Below the pieces are notes generated by a model. The model was given only the letters and a program-made list of their open reading frames with translations, was not told the origin of the DNA and did no database searches. A stretch of 64,000 nucleotides of DNA from Solea solea (lineage: Eukaryota; Chordata; Actinopteri; Pleuronectiformes; Soleidae), in contig NC_081144.1 in assembly GCF_958295425.1 (NCBI RefSeq), forward strand, positions 26,154,827 to 26,218,826, in the 5' to 3' direction. Positions 43,676 to 54,980 of the stretch are shown piece after piece; positions within the stretch are counted from its first letter, which is position 1; every line of letters begins with the position of its first letter. A program made the translations under genes and the position numbers.

Positions 43676-44630
43676 AGAGTTACATTTTTCGTCTTACATA
43701 ACAAAGTTTAAGTTTTAGTCTTACATAACAATGTTTAAGTTTTTGTCTTACATAACAATGTTTAAGTTTTCGTCTTACGTAACAAAGTCATCGCATAGTT
43801 ACCTACTCAGCACGCTTTTGGAACCTCGCCTGAGCAGGAACTAACAATAGTACCTGGTGCCAGGTTACTATGCTAGTGGAAACGCTACTTAAACCGTGCC
43901 GTGGCGTGGCTAAGTAGAGCCGGTGGAAATGCGCCATAAGACAAAGACAGTAAGACTCACTTTAATCTAAGTTATAATAACATTTACATTTCAAAAACGC
44001 CCCGACGTGATAGAAGCAGTTAGCTTACCACCAAAGCAGCTCGAGTTTAGCCTACCACGTCAATGCAAAGCACCCAGTTGCGAGTGCAGCCACAGCTAAC
44101 GTTAGCAGCGAAGACGTTTAAGTTTAAGTTTTCGTCTTACGTAACAAAGTTTAAGTTTTCGTCTTACGTAACAAAGTTTAAGTTTTCGTCTTACATAACA
44201 AAGTTTAAGTTTTCGTCTTACGTAACAGAGTTTAAGTTTTCTTCTGACTTAACAAAGTTTAAGTTTTCTTCTGACTTAACAAAGTTTAAGTTTTCGTTTT
44301 ACATAACAAAGTTTAAGTTTTCGTCTTACGTAACAAAGTTGAAGTTTTCTTCTGACTTAACAAAGTTTGTTTTCTTCTGACTTGACAAAGTTAAAGTTTT
44401 CGTCTTATGTAACAGAGTTTAAGTTTTCTTCTGACTTAACTAAGTTTAAGTTTTCGTCTTACGTAACAGAGTTTAAGTTTTCTTCTGACTTAACTAAGTT
44501 TAAGTTTTCTTCTGACTTAACAGAGTTTAAGTTTTCTTCTGGCTTAACAAAGTTTAAGTTTTGGTCTTACGTAACAAAGTTTGTTTTGGTCTTATGTTAC
44601 AGAGTTTAAGTTTTCGTCTTATGTAACGAC
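43676..44630. repeat. 27-bp minisatellite split by a family C element
   Basis: The unit is 'aagtttaagttttcgtctta' plus 'cgtaaca'. About four units lie at 43676-43787 and about 19 at 44112-44630. They are separated by the family C end (43788-43936) and about 175 bp of other sequence. Because 27 is a multiple of three, one frame reads FKFSSYVTK repeats. Confidence 0.88.
43788..43936 (+). repeat. Family C right end inserted in the 27-bp array
   Basis: From 'tcatcgcatagttacctact' to 'ccggtggaaatgcgccat' it is nearly identical to 40351-40463 and adds the true terminus missing there. Confidence 0.8.
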
Positions 44631-44639
44631 CTCCTTTAT

Positions 44640-45094
44640 GAATCAGAGGTAAAATCAGTTGTCCTCGAACACCTATTTACAAACAGGCATTATAGCATCA
44701 GACATGTCTGATATATCTATATTTCCTGTTGTATATGTATATATATATATATATATATACATAGAAAATGAATAAGACGGCGTTAAGGTGGTTAAAACAA
44801 CATCGAAGTCACGGTGTTTTTCCGACCACTTCGGTATTTTATATAATTTTCCTCTGAAGAAGCCTTTGAACGCCCCGCCCCCTTTTTCACCTCAACTTTC
44901 CTAAAGCTCCACATCAGTGGTGTCAGTTTTACGCAATATTTGCTGGTTTTAATGTTAATCTCATTATCAACAGATAATGTCTTCGTCTACGTTTGTCGGG
45001 AACTGTGACCGCAACACGAGACGATGCAGTAACTGAAACATAGATTGGACTGATGGTAAATATTTCCCATAGTTCCCACATCTGAAGTTAATGG
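44640..45094. other. Intergenic DNA, no gene recognised
   Basis: Contains a (TA)n tract at about 44730-44760 and otherwise unique sequence. Confidence 0.4.
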
Positions 45095-45605
45095 CAGTTG
45101 TGTATAAAGTACCTTAAAGTGATACTTGAGTAAAAGTACAAGTCTGTTACCAGAAAATTACTTTGGTAGAAGTTGAAGTCACTTTTTCAAATATTACTTA
45201 AGTAAAAGTCTTAAGATTTATGACATTTACTTAGGTATCAAAAGTCCTTTTCTGATATAAAATGTACTTCAGTTTTAGAAGTAAAAGTATTAAAGGTAGG
45301 AAGGTTGTGGGTTCAATTCCTGGCTCTGCTCATCCATATGTGTCCTGAATGTGTATAAAAGATGTGTGAATGAGTGAAAAGTGTAGTATAAAGCAGCTCA
45401 ACACTAGAAAAGCTTGATATAAATACAGACCATAATACCAACTCTTCTTCTGATTTGATTTGGTAGTAACAAGGAACAAAGAGAGTTACACGAAATGTAA
45501 ATATAAATAACAAAGTAAAGTACAGATATGTGAACTTTGGACTTAAGTAGAGTACAAATACTTTGTAATGTAACAAAGTAGTCGTACTTTGTTACATTAC
45601 AAGAC
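45095..45605 (+). repeat. Family D composite: AAGTA-rich MITE carrying a SINE, copy 1
   Basis: 'gtgtataaagtaccttaaag', 'ttgagtaaaagtacaagt' and 'ttacttaggtatcaaaagtc' precede a SINE. 'ggtagtaacaagg', 'gtacagatatgtgaactttg' and 'gtacaaatactttgtaatg' follow. The reverse complement of the whole arrangement is at 48880-49385. Confidence 0.75.
45296..45455 (+). mobile_element. tRNA-derived SINE inside family D copy 1
   Basis: 'ggttgtgggttcaattcctg' contains a near-perfect pol III B box (GGTTCAATTCC, 45310-45320). The A box is missing or diverged here but is visible in the copy at 49031-49172. Confidence 0.65.
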
Positions 45606-45647
45606 TGAGAAACTCATTTCATAAAACGTAACATAAAACAATGATTC

Positions 45648-45680
<33 letters not shown>

Positions 45681-46314
45681 CTACAGTATGTGAAGAATTG
45701 CCCTGAAAGAGTTTTTGTGGGCTCGTAACAAAGACTCCTCACAAAACACACTGACATCGGAATGTTAATTAATTAATGAGGAAACTATTCAGCCCACAGA
45801 AGATTGTGGAGAACAGACATAGAGAGAGAGCGAGCGAGAGAGAGCGTGCGAGAGAGAGAAAGAGAGAGAGAGGGAGGGAGAGAGAGAGAGAGAGGGAGCG
45901 AGAGAGAGAGAGAGGGAGAAAGAGAGAGTGGCTGCAGGCAGAACACACTTTTTTTTTCTCCCAATCATAGACTTCACGTGTTGCGTCTTTGTTCTTGTCC
46001 ATGCATGTCAGTCACTTCTGCTGCTGTGAAGCAAGCGTCGTCTCCTCGATCGTCCGCACAAACTCAGCGCAGTTCAAGGAACGACGAGGAACAAGCTCCT
46101 CCCATGTAATCCAGTCAAATTTGAAAAGACTGAGCCAAAGTGGCTGTCAGATTATTATCACACGATGTAATCCCTCCAGTAAAACATTAAACAACACAAT
46201 TGACTGACTTACTCAATTTCAAAGTCGTCATGATACCAAACATTGTGGTTGATCTTGAAATCAAAATCAAGGATTTATTTGGTGTCTTCACCCGTGTTCA
46301 AGCCTAAAGAGTAG
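45606..46314. other. Intergenic DNA with GA-rich tracts
   Basis: (GA)n at about 45645-45680 and a 120-bp GAGAGAG/GAGCGAG tract at 45815-45930. The rest is unique with no exon recognised. Confidence 0.5.
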
Positions 46315-46525
46315 AGTTCACTCACTCACTCTGCCACACCAAAGTCCACAGAGAACATCCCAGAGAACGTCCACTGCTGCCTCCATCACTGAGTTCAAAT
46401 GTCTTATTTTGTCACTTCAGTGTTTGAAATCCAATATTCAGATTGACCTCAGTGACACAAAGTGACCACACGAGGCAGCAGAGGACCAGCAGCTCCTGTA
46501 AATCACTGATTTTCTCTATAAACCA
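46315..46525. repeat. Family A palindromic MITE upstream of lgr6
   Basis: 'cactcactctgccacaccaa', 'ccactgctgcctccatcact', 'cttcagtgtttgaaatcc', 'gaccacacgaggcagcagag' and 'aatcactgattttctctata' are present in the usual order. Confidence 0.8.
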
Positions 46526-46602
46526 GAATTTAGACTCAATTAAAGATCAGCTTTCATCACATGACAGCTGACACTTTCTCAAAAATCCAACCTCTTCTCC
46601 TG

Positions 46603-46644
<42 letters not shown>

Positions 46645-47089
46645 CATTCCAGCAGTGGAAACCTGAGAAGGTGGGACTCTTTCTGGTGATCGAGGGGAGC
46701 TGAGGTGTCAGAATTCCAATTTCCAGAAAACGGTTGCTCCCAATAACACACTGTGTCACACACACACACACACACAGTTGTAAACATTGTCTCTCTTTCT
46801 CTCGGCTTCATTCAGAAATGTTGCCTCACACCAGTGTGAACTTCTCTGCTTCCTCCTCCTCCTTTATATCTATCCTTTCTTCCTTCCTTCCTTCCTTCCT
46901 TCCTTCTCTTCCGTCCTCAAACTAAGCGCTCCCTCGCTCTATTTTCCCAAAGACAGAGAGAGAGAGAAGAGGGAAGAGTTTGAGGATCTCAGGCTCCTCC
47001 TACTTTCCGGAGATGCTCCAGCCCATCCCTAAATTATGGACCAATGAGTGAAGCTCATTCACAGCTCATGCAGCTCCTCTACAATAGGT

Positions 47090-47140
<51 letters not shown>

Positions 47141-47280
47141 CACACACACACACACACACACACACAGAGAGAGAGAGTGTAAATGAAGAGGAGATGAAGA
47201 GGTAGACGAGACAGGAGACAATAAGACACACAGACAGACTGACGGACACCTTCCTCATTGATCATTGATCTGAAGACACC
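46526..47280 (+). other. lgr6 upstream region
   Basis: (GT)n at 46604-46642, (TTCC)n at about 46880-46905, (GA)n at 47093-47137 and (CA)n at 47140-47164 precede the ATG. A CCAAT word is at about 47041. The sequence just before the ATG ('gaagacaccATG') is a good initiation context. Confidence 0.5.
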
Positions 47281-47510
47281 ATGCTGGTGGACATGCAGAC
47301 AGGTGGACGGTCACACATGTCTCCTGTGCTCCTGCTGCTCTGCATGATGGCAGCAGTTTGGGGTCAGAGCAGACGGGGGTCAGCAGCAGAGACGTCCCTC
47401 TGTCCGTCTCCATGTCAGTGTGAAGACGATGGGATATACGTCATGGTGGACTGTTCTGAGTTAGGACTATCATCTGTGCCGCTGAACCTGAGTCCACTTA
47501 CCACGTATCT
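47281..47510 (+). CDS. lgr6: LGR6-like receptor, exon 1 (signal peptide and LRRNT)
   Basis: LGR4-6 are leucine-rich-repeat seven-helix receptors that bind R-spondins at the cell surface and strengthen Wnt/beta-catenin signalling. Only exon 1 is in the window: 230 nt from the ATG to the donor 'CGTATCT|gtgagt' (phase 2). It encodes a short N-terminal extension, a hydrophobic signal peptide (SPVLLLLCMMAAVWG, about residues 14-28), and the cysteine-rich LRR N-cap LCPSPCQCEDDGIYVMVDCS, followed by ELGLSSVPLNLSPLTTYL. The spacing CPxPCxCxxDGI...DCSELGLSxVPxxLxPLTxYL matches LGR6 closely and LGR4/LGR5 less well. An in-frame ATG at 47317, just before the signal peptide, is an alternative start. No exon 2 (DLSMNN-type LRR) was found up to 64000, so intron 1 exceeds 16.4 kb. 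Confidence 0.87.
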
Positions 47511-47559
47511 GTGAGTACCTCAACATCCTGCTAATGATCCCACTACTACCCCTACTACT

Positions 47560-47573
47560 ACTACTTCTGCTTA

Positions 47574-47604
<31 letters not shown>

Positions 47605-48400
47605 GCTGCTGGTTTCTTCTAAACCTCTCACTGGTTTCTTCTAAGCCTCATCGGTTTCTTCTAAACTTCTCGCTGGTTTCTTCTAAACTTCTCGCTGGTT
47701 TCTTCTAAACTTCTCCCTGGTTTCTTCTAAACTTCTCGCTGGGTTTCTTCTAAACCTCTCATTGGTTTCTTCTAAACTTCTCGCTGGTTTCTTCTAAACT
47801 TTCGCTGGTTTCTTCTAAACCTCTCGCTGGTATCTTCTAAACTTCTCGCTGGGTTTCTTCTAAACCTCTAATCGGTTTCTTCTAAACCTCATCGGTTTCT
47901 TCTAAACTTCTCACTGGTTTCTTCTAAACTTCTTGCTGGTTTCTTCTAAACCTCTCGCTGGTTTCTTCTAAACTTCTCAATGGTTTCTTCTAAACTTCTC
48001 GCTGGTTTCTTCTAAACTTCTCGCTGGGTTTCTTCTAAACCTCATCAGTTTCTTCTAAACCTCTCATTGGTTTCTTCTAAACCTCATTGGTTTCTTCTAA
48101 ACTTCTCATTGGTTTCTTCTAAACTTGTCATTGGTTTCTTCTAAACTTCTCATTGGTTTCTTCTAAACTTGTCATTGGTTTCATCTAAACTTCTCACTGG
48201 TTTCTTCTAAACTTCTCGCTTCTGATCAACCCTCCATCCGACCTCGACATTTCGTTGTGCAATACCAGTTGTTGTGTAATGACAATAAAGATGCTTTCCT
48301 TTCCCCCTTTCCTTTCTTCTAAACTTCTCGCTGGTTTCTTCTGAACTTCTCGCTGTTTCTTCTAAACTTCTCGCTGGTTTCTTCCACACTTCTCCGCGTC
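47560..48400 (+). repeat. 24-bp minisatellite in lgr6 intron 1
   Basis: A (GCT)n-like run (47570-47611) leads into about 30 units of 'ggtttcttctaaacttctc' plus 'gctgg'-type ends, with CCTCATC, CCTCTC and TCATT variants. The array begins about 100 bp past the exon 1 donor and is interrupted at 48222-48310. Confidence 0.9.
48222..48310 (+). mobile_element. Retroposon-tail insertion in the lgr6 minisatellite
   Basis: 'gacatttcgttgtgcaatac' and 'gtgtaatgacaataaagatg' are typical of the 3' end of a fish non-LTR element. The flanking sequence is the 24-bp repeat on both sides. Confidence 0.55.
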
Positions 48401-48674
48401 CAGACCTTCTCTCCCTCTCCCTGTGTCCTCACTACTTCCTTCCTTGACCACTTGAATAGTGGTTTTGGTTGCGGTCATGGGTTAGTCATTAACTGGTTTA
48501 AGTTAAGGCTTTTGTTTAGGTTGTTCAAATGAATGGAAGTCAATGCAGAGTCCTGAGAAGAATAGCTGAACAAACCTGTGTGTGTGTGTGTGTGTGTTTT
48601 CTGACCACTATAGCAAAATGACTTGACTACTTCTTTCAGTGTCAGGTTTCTGAGCGCCAACTGGAGACCCAGCA

Positions 48675-48714
<40 letters not shown>

Positions 48715-48879
48715 AAAGAGGATGAACAGTTTGAGCACAGATGTCTAAATGTGTTTGAGGTTTAAAGGTGGGGTCCAATCATCACATGCTCCTGCAGAGG
48801 CTCCTCCCACCCTGAATTTCTCGATAGCATCATGTTGTAAAAACAAAAATGTCAGTAATTTAAGTTCAGATCAGTCACT
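48401..48879. other. lgr6 intron 1, GT microsatellites
   Basis: (GT)n at 48578-48597 and 48678-48711. Otherwise no recognised feature. Confidence 0.5.
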
Positions 48880-49385
48880 TAAGTCTTTGTTGTTCTTAAG
48901 TACTTTGTTACTGTTCTTAAGTACAAAGTTCACGTATCTGTACTTTACTTTATTTATTTTTCCAGTATCTTGTACTTTTACTCCACTACATTTCCTCTAA
49001 CTGTATTTGTTACTTGTTACTACCAAATCAACAGTTTTCACACATTCACACATTCACCCATTCACACGCTGCAACATGGGCTCAAATGTCTTTGGGGACA
49101 CACGTGGACTAGCAGAGCCAGGAATTGAACCCACAACCTTCCTCACCCTACCACTGAGCCACTATGGCTCAATCCTAACTCTCTCCCTTTTTGTTCCTCT
49201 GACTTTTACTTTTACTTCTTAAACTTAAGTACATTTTATATCACAAAATGACTTTTGATACTTAAATAAATGTCCTAAACTTTAAGACTTTTACTTCAGT
49301 CATTTTACAAAAAGTGGTGACATACTTGTACTTTTACTCAAGTATTACTTCAAGGTACTTTATACACGACTGGGCCTTGCTTTGT
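48880..49385 (-). repeat. Family D composite, inverted copy 2 in lgr6 intron 1
   Basis: Read on the minus strand it starts 'cgtgtataaagtaccttgaa', runs through 'ttgagtaaaagtacaagtat' and 'acttaagtatcaaaagtc'-like sequence, the SINE, then 'ggtagtaacaagtaacaaat'. The order and the SINE position equal those of copy 1 (45095-45605). Confidence 0.75.
49031..49172 (-). mobile_element. tRNA-derived SINE inside family D copy 2
   Basis: On the minus strand an A-box-like GGCTCAGTGGTAGGG lies near 49160-49146 and a B box GGTTCAATTCC at 49131-49121. An unrelated body follows, ending in GTGAATG repeats. Confidence 0.75.
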
Positions 49386-50170
49386 GCACTGAAACACAGT
49401 CATTGTCCAAAAAGAGTTCAGATTGTCCCTCACTGGAGATCAGGGACACGTGTGTCCAAATACTTTTGTCCACATAGAACATATTCACATGAATCCCTTC
49501 ACCAGACTCCAGAACCTTCTCCACTCAGCGACAGATGTGCTGGAGTCTCTTACATCACCGAGACGTGGTGCTCAGCCAAAACCTGCGCCGCTGCGTGACG
49601 ATCCTCCGAGGACAGATTAGAGACACTCTGTGATAACTGATATTGAAGCGATTGAAGTCAAATCCAGGAAACAGGGTGTGATAGAGCAGTTAGTCACCAG
49701 GGGGAGGAGAGAGGAGAGGAGACAGTTTTTTTCTCTTAAATCTACATTCAATCTACCACGCTCTTATTGTGATAGTTTTCTGGGTTTATCTGTAACTTCC
49801 TGTCTCCTGTCACTTTTTGACAGATCAATCTGATTTTTTTTGTGATCACCCAAAAATAAATTAACTCACTGATGAATTAACTCACTGATGAATAAACTCA
49901 CTGATGACGTCACAAAACATTATCAAACTTTCCAGAAATTCAAAACCGTACAGATTCATCTCTGGAAAAGTGTGTCTAACAGTGAGATAAAGACGTGAAC
50001 ATGTTCTTTAGACAACATAGACTTAGGCTGGTTTAGATATTATGAGGCGAGTCTTTTGTTAAATGGTCAAAATCAGATTGGTCCTTGTGTTTTTCAGCTC
50101 CTCATACAACCACACTTCTAAAATAAGAATAAAAAAAAACGTAACTACCACTTTAACTGATCCACTATGA

Positions 50171-50201
<31 letters not shown>

Positions 50202-50349
50202 TACACATGCACAGTCTTTCCCTACAAACACAAGACTAATTGTTCATTTCCCGTCGTTAACAGTGGAACTGGACCAATTAGTGAGTTTGAGGGCTGATTT
50301 AGAATAAGATAAATAAACCTGGAAGACCAACCGCACACTCACACACAGA

Positions 50350-50409
<60 letters not shown>

Positions 50410-51574
50410 TAGAGGGCATGTGGGTCTGCACATGCTGTAACAAATTGAGATCCTGTACACAAGAGTCACAGATTTGTCGTTTGCTTTGATTGATACAAAT
50501 CAAACACAAACAAAACAACAACATCCCCTCCCTCCCTGACTCCACCCACACACACACGAGCAGGATCTGTCCCAGCGTCCGCTCGTCCTGCTGTGCTTCT
50601 GCTGCCTGTCCGGTTCTGACCGGTGGCCACAGAGGTCACAGAGGTCACAGAGGTTTGCTATTATATCATTTTTCAGAATTGGACCCGCATAAGTTAAGGA
50701 ATTTATTTATTAGCGAGGCAAAGATGCTGCGAGGCAACGTGAGCAGAGATTTATGACAATAACCGTCTCCGTGGGCAACGCATAAAATGAGCTGTCATAT
50801 GAAACGCAGCTTTGAAAGCACTTCTCTTTGATATCAGATTAGAGAGGAAAAACACGGCCCGAGGCCTCACGGGTGTGTGAGTGTGTGTGTGTGAGTGTGT
50901 GAGTTCAGGAACACTCAGTACGTTTAAGAGAATCTTCTTCTTTGACTTCACAGAGACATAATAACTAGGTTGTCCATCACCAAGTCATCACCACAGGCAA
51001 CCAGCAAACACAGTCACAGCAAAAAGTTATCAATGGAAAACGATTACGATAACATAGTTTTATTTGTCACACACACAATCATACACAATGTCCAGTGAAA
51101 TTTCTTGTTCCTGCTTAAAATGAAATATGAAGAAAAGAAAGTAATAATTACACATTTAAAATGCCTCGTTATAAAGTGTCCTAAGTATCTAAAAATGTAC
51201 AATATTAACATTAATATAAGAAATTAAATAAAGTTCAAGGAGTTGCCAGGGTTGTGTTCTTGTACACAGGCCTTTGTGGGGACCGTGACACTCACACACC
51301 ACAGGAGGGCAGGACATTTTAGCTCAGTTAAAGGTCACAGCTCCGGTCGCTGATGTCACACAATACAGTATATAACCAGACCCATGATTCTCAAAGTGAG
51401 GTACGTGTACCACCAGTGGGACGCAAGCTCCCTCTAGTGGTTCTTTGAGGAAAATCAGAAATACTGTTCTACTGTATAAACCAGGGATTGTGAGCTGACT
51501 GTCTCCAATCTACATTTATACAATTATATACAGTGTCCTCAATAAAAACAAGCTCAAATCTTAACGTTTAAACT
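49386..51574. other. lgr6 intron 1, mostly unique with CA tracts
   Basis: (CA)n at about 50181-50200 and 50351-50406. 49955-50110 matches the outer flank of family A at 63172-63285 ('aaaagtgtgtctaac', 'gataaagacgtgaacatg'). Three GAGGTCACA units lie at about 50631-50653. No exon is recognised. Confidence 0.45.
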
Positions 51575-52275
51575 AGTTCTGTCAGTTAAACGCGTTATTA
51601 ACGCCGTTAATGCGAACCCATTTTAACGGCGTCAATTTTTTTATCGTGAGATTAACGTTCTTTTTGGCCGAGCAGACTTTGTAGTTTTTTTCACATGCTG
51701 TTGTAACAACTAGTAACGTTAGAAAAACTACAACACCGCACTGGATCTAGCTAGACCAGAAACAAACGACAGGCACGCGAGCCGGCCAGAGAGTCGTAGG
51801 CTAACATTACATTTTGAGTGGATGGCGAGCGCTGTGCACTTCGCCTTATCCAACGCAGCGTGGATCATTTCTCGACGCACTCCCCACATCAATTAAGGAT
51901 GTATGCAGTGTTACCAACCAAGCTGGCAGACCCCCAAACCGTAGTAAGGAGACCACCGAAGACCGATAGCCCCTTTATCTCGGATTAGCTTGTTACAGCA
52001 ACAACACATTAAACCAGACTGCGTTGAAGAACAATTCTTTATTCACACACTGCAGGTGATACACAGCCTCTCTTATTATTGTGCAACTCTCACAATAAGA
52101 GGAATAAGTCTAAATATGCAGGTGACAGAGATATTGTCTCAATAAAGGAAGCACATGCACTATTCTATGATGATAAGAGCATTAAAATGAAAACAAATAA
52201 TGGGACAAAAGAAATCTAGGGACATTTAGAATAGATACAAATGTGCAATTAATTGCGATTAATCGCGAGTTAACT
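51575..52275. mobile_element. MITE with TTAAC/CGCG-type inverted ends
   Basis: The left end 'cagttaaacgcgttattaac' and the right end 'gcgattaatcgcgagttaac' are diverged inverted termini of a non-autonomous DNA element common in fish. Internal sequence is non-coding. Confidence 0.6.
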
Positions 52276-52678
52276 AAGACATTAGTCATCACGATTAAAT
52301 ATTTGAATTGTTTGATGGCACGAGTTTAAACACATTTTAACTGTGATGTATTTTTCAAATTCCATTTCCAAGAACTTTTTGCTCAGGTGTAAATATAGTT
52401 TCTTATATACGTTTAAACATAGTCGTGTTCTAAGAGTTAAATACATGTTATAAAAAACTGTTACATTTGGAATCATTGACCTGATTTTTGTGGATATTTC
52501 ACTGATTAATTTCTTAAAGTCAGACGGAATTCTTCTAAAAACTTTCTTCCGTCCATTGAATTAAAAATGAAAAAAATATTCTGTGAATAAATCTGCTTGA
52601 CAAATATGTGATGTGAATATTATGGTATGGCAGTCCGGATAATTGAGATGTGAACTACGACACATGCTCCCACATACA
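52276..52678. other. lgr6 intron 1, no feature recognised
   Basis: AT-rich unique sequence without an exon. Confidence 0.4.
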
Positions 52679-53315
52679 GTGGCGGACTGGGACAATAATT
52701 CAGGCCGGGATGCCAGTCCAGGCCACCCTTCTCATGCAGACCACCATACCTCTTAGTTGTGTATTCTAGTTGTGAGTGACCAATAAGTTATCTATTTGAA
52801 TATACGATTTTCATTGAAAACCCTGTTTTCAAATGTTATAGCAATGGGTGAATCCTCAAAGACTCATGAGGACAGCAGCCATAGGATACACAAATGTACA
52901 AGGCAAGACACACAAAACAATGGGCCTATATTTTTAAAAAGAGAGAGAAATACTAGCTCTTCTCTGTGTATACATCTATATATATATATATATATTCATT
53001 GATTGATTTTAAATTATTAATGATTGCACACACAACCCAGAAAGACAGCCTATAAAGTTTATAGTCGTACTATATAGAGCTTGTATATATTATAATGATA
53101 GTCAAACTATCATTTATGGTGCAGAATTACAATAAAGAAAACTGCCACAGAGCTGCAGCCTAATAGATTAAGAGTAAACAAAAAAGCTAGCTGTCTTAAT
53201 AATGATTTATTATTTCCGCATGTATAAACGATCCTGTAGTGGCTCAAACATTATGCAACAAAATCATATTTTTCATTCATCTCTAGGTATTCTGGATAGA
53301 TTGTCGGGCCGTGTG

Positions 53316-53350
<35 letters not shown>

Positions 53351-53539
53351 GGGGCTGGGGCGGTGCATGTGACTTCACTGTTGTTGCCGTGTCCGTGAGA
53401 CACACAGTCTGCGGTGGTGACGGTGATTGAACGATAAACGCAATGAAAGCTATAGCGTTTTTGACTGATCTTCCCTCCTGGTCAACATGTCACTCTTTTT
53501 GCAACATTTCGCTGCGTCTGTGGTAAGGGCTTTCCGTTT

Positions 53540-53570
<31 letters not shown>

Positions 53571-53805
53571 GCTCCACCTTTTCTTCTCTCTCGACTACTA
53601 GAGTGAAGACAGCGGAGCTAATTGATTGTTGTGTGACGCCGACAGGTCGCCGAGCGGCGTCATTACGTAACTACAGTAGATGGATTGATTTGATTGGTAA
53701 CTCCAGTCAGTCCCTCAGTCCGCTGACTGTTCAAGTCAGGCCAGGATGACCATTAGGCCACCGGGAAGCATCCCCGGGGCCTGATGGTCAACCTGGCCAC
53801 TGCCC
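52679..53805. mobile_element. Non-autonomous DNA transposon, CAGTGGCGGACTGG family
   Basis: The left end 'cagtggcggactgggac' and the right end '...caacctggccactg' resemble the inverted termini of a widespread fish element; internal 'caggccgggatgcc' and 'gccaggatgaccattaggcc' support this. It contains (TA)n, (GT)n (53317-53349) and (CT)n (53545-53572). No transposase is visible. Confidence 0.5.
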
Positions 53806-54044
53806 ACAAACATCGAGCAAACTATTTGTTGCTCCGTCGACCGATGACAACAATGCTCGCTCTGATTGGCTCACAGGGAAAATCAGAAAAATCAAAGTCC
53901 ATGTGAATGCTGCGTTAATTGGACACATAATAATAACAATATTAATAATAACAATAAGTTGTATGAATAACACGCGCCCAGTATGCAAAGGCCTTAAGAT
54001 TTAAATTGTGATTATGGTTAAGGTTAGTGATAATGCTTTGTTTA

Positions 54045-54090
<46 letters not shown>

Positions 54091-54939
54091 TGGCAGCAGC
54101 GGTGAGTGTGGTGAACTTCTAACAGTGTTTTGGCCTCGGCCAGAAAACCACAGCTAACGCTTTACCAGACAGAAGGGAAACCGAGGAGTGTGTGTGTGTG
54201 TGAGTGGTGTGTGTGTGTGTGTGTGTGTGTGTGAGCGGTGTGTGCGTGTGTGTGTATGTGTGAGCGGTGTGTGTGTGTGTGTGTGTGTGTGTGAGCGGTG
54301 TGTGTGTGTGTATGTGTGAGCGGTGTGTGTGTGTGTGTGTGTGAAGACCACCCAGACTGCTGAAAGAGGTTTTTTTTAGTCAATGGATGTGAAGCATGAA
54401 AAATTGAAGCAGAGGAAGATGAAGAAAGAGGATAAAAAAGTGACGAGGAGGAGAAATTTTGTGACAGGAAAATGTGAATTTGAGACACACACATCCTGTC
54501 TGTCTGTCTGTCTGTCTGTCTGTCTGGTGGTGGCAGTCGTGTGCGTGTCATTTAAACATTATTATGTCCATGGAACGATTCCTATCATGGGCGAGTGACT
54601 GTAAACAACATGTCTGAGAGAGGGACAGAGACAGAGACAGACAGGGACAGAGACAGAGAGAGAGACAGAGAGAGAGACAGAGAGTTTTTACAGACTATTA
54701 CATAAATATTCTGTGCAACAAATGTTCATTAGTGAGTTTAATTATTAACGACTGTGATTATGAAGAGTTTTATTAGTCTGTAAGACAACAATGTCCAACT
54801 GCAGATCAGTTAAGTGAGTGAATGCGTGAGTGAGCGAGTGAATGAGTGAGTGAGTGAATGAGTGAGTGAGTAAGTGAGGTGCAAGTGTTCACTGATGTGA
54901 ATCTGAGAAAATCTAAATGAGAGGATGATGTAGCTCGGG

Positions 54940-54980
<41 letters not shown>

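Noticed and set aside
43048..43704. 218-codon minus-strand frame with SSYGHAVFLWT repeats
   Set aside because: A 19-bp unit without stops opens all three frames. There is no codon bias, domain or splice context.
44063..44609. FKFSSYVTK repeat proteins
   Set aside because: They are produced by a 27-bp satellite with a period divisible by three. The array is interrupted by a transposon end and has no gene context.
45960..46200. Possible transposase or retrogene fragment
   Set aside because: GC-richer, and short frames are open on both strands, but no motif of any transposase family was seen.
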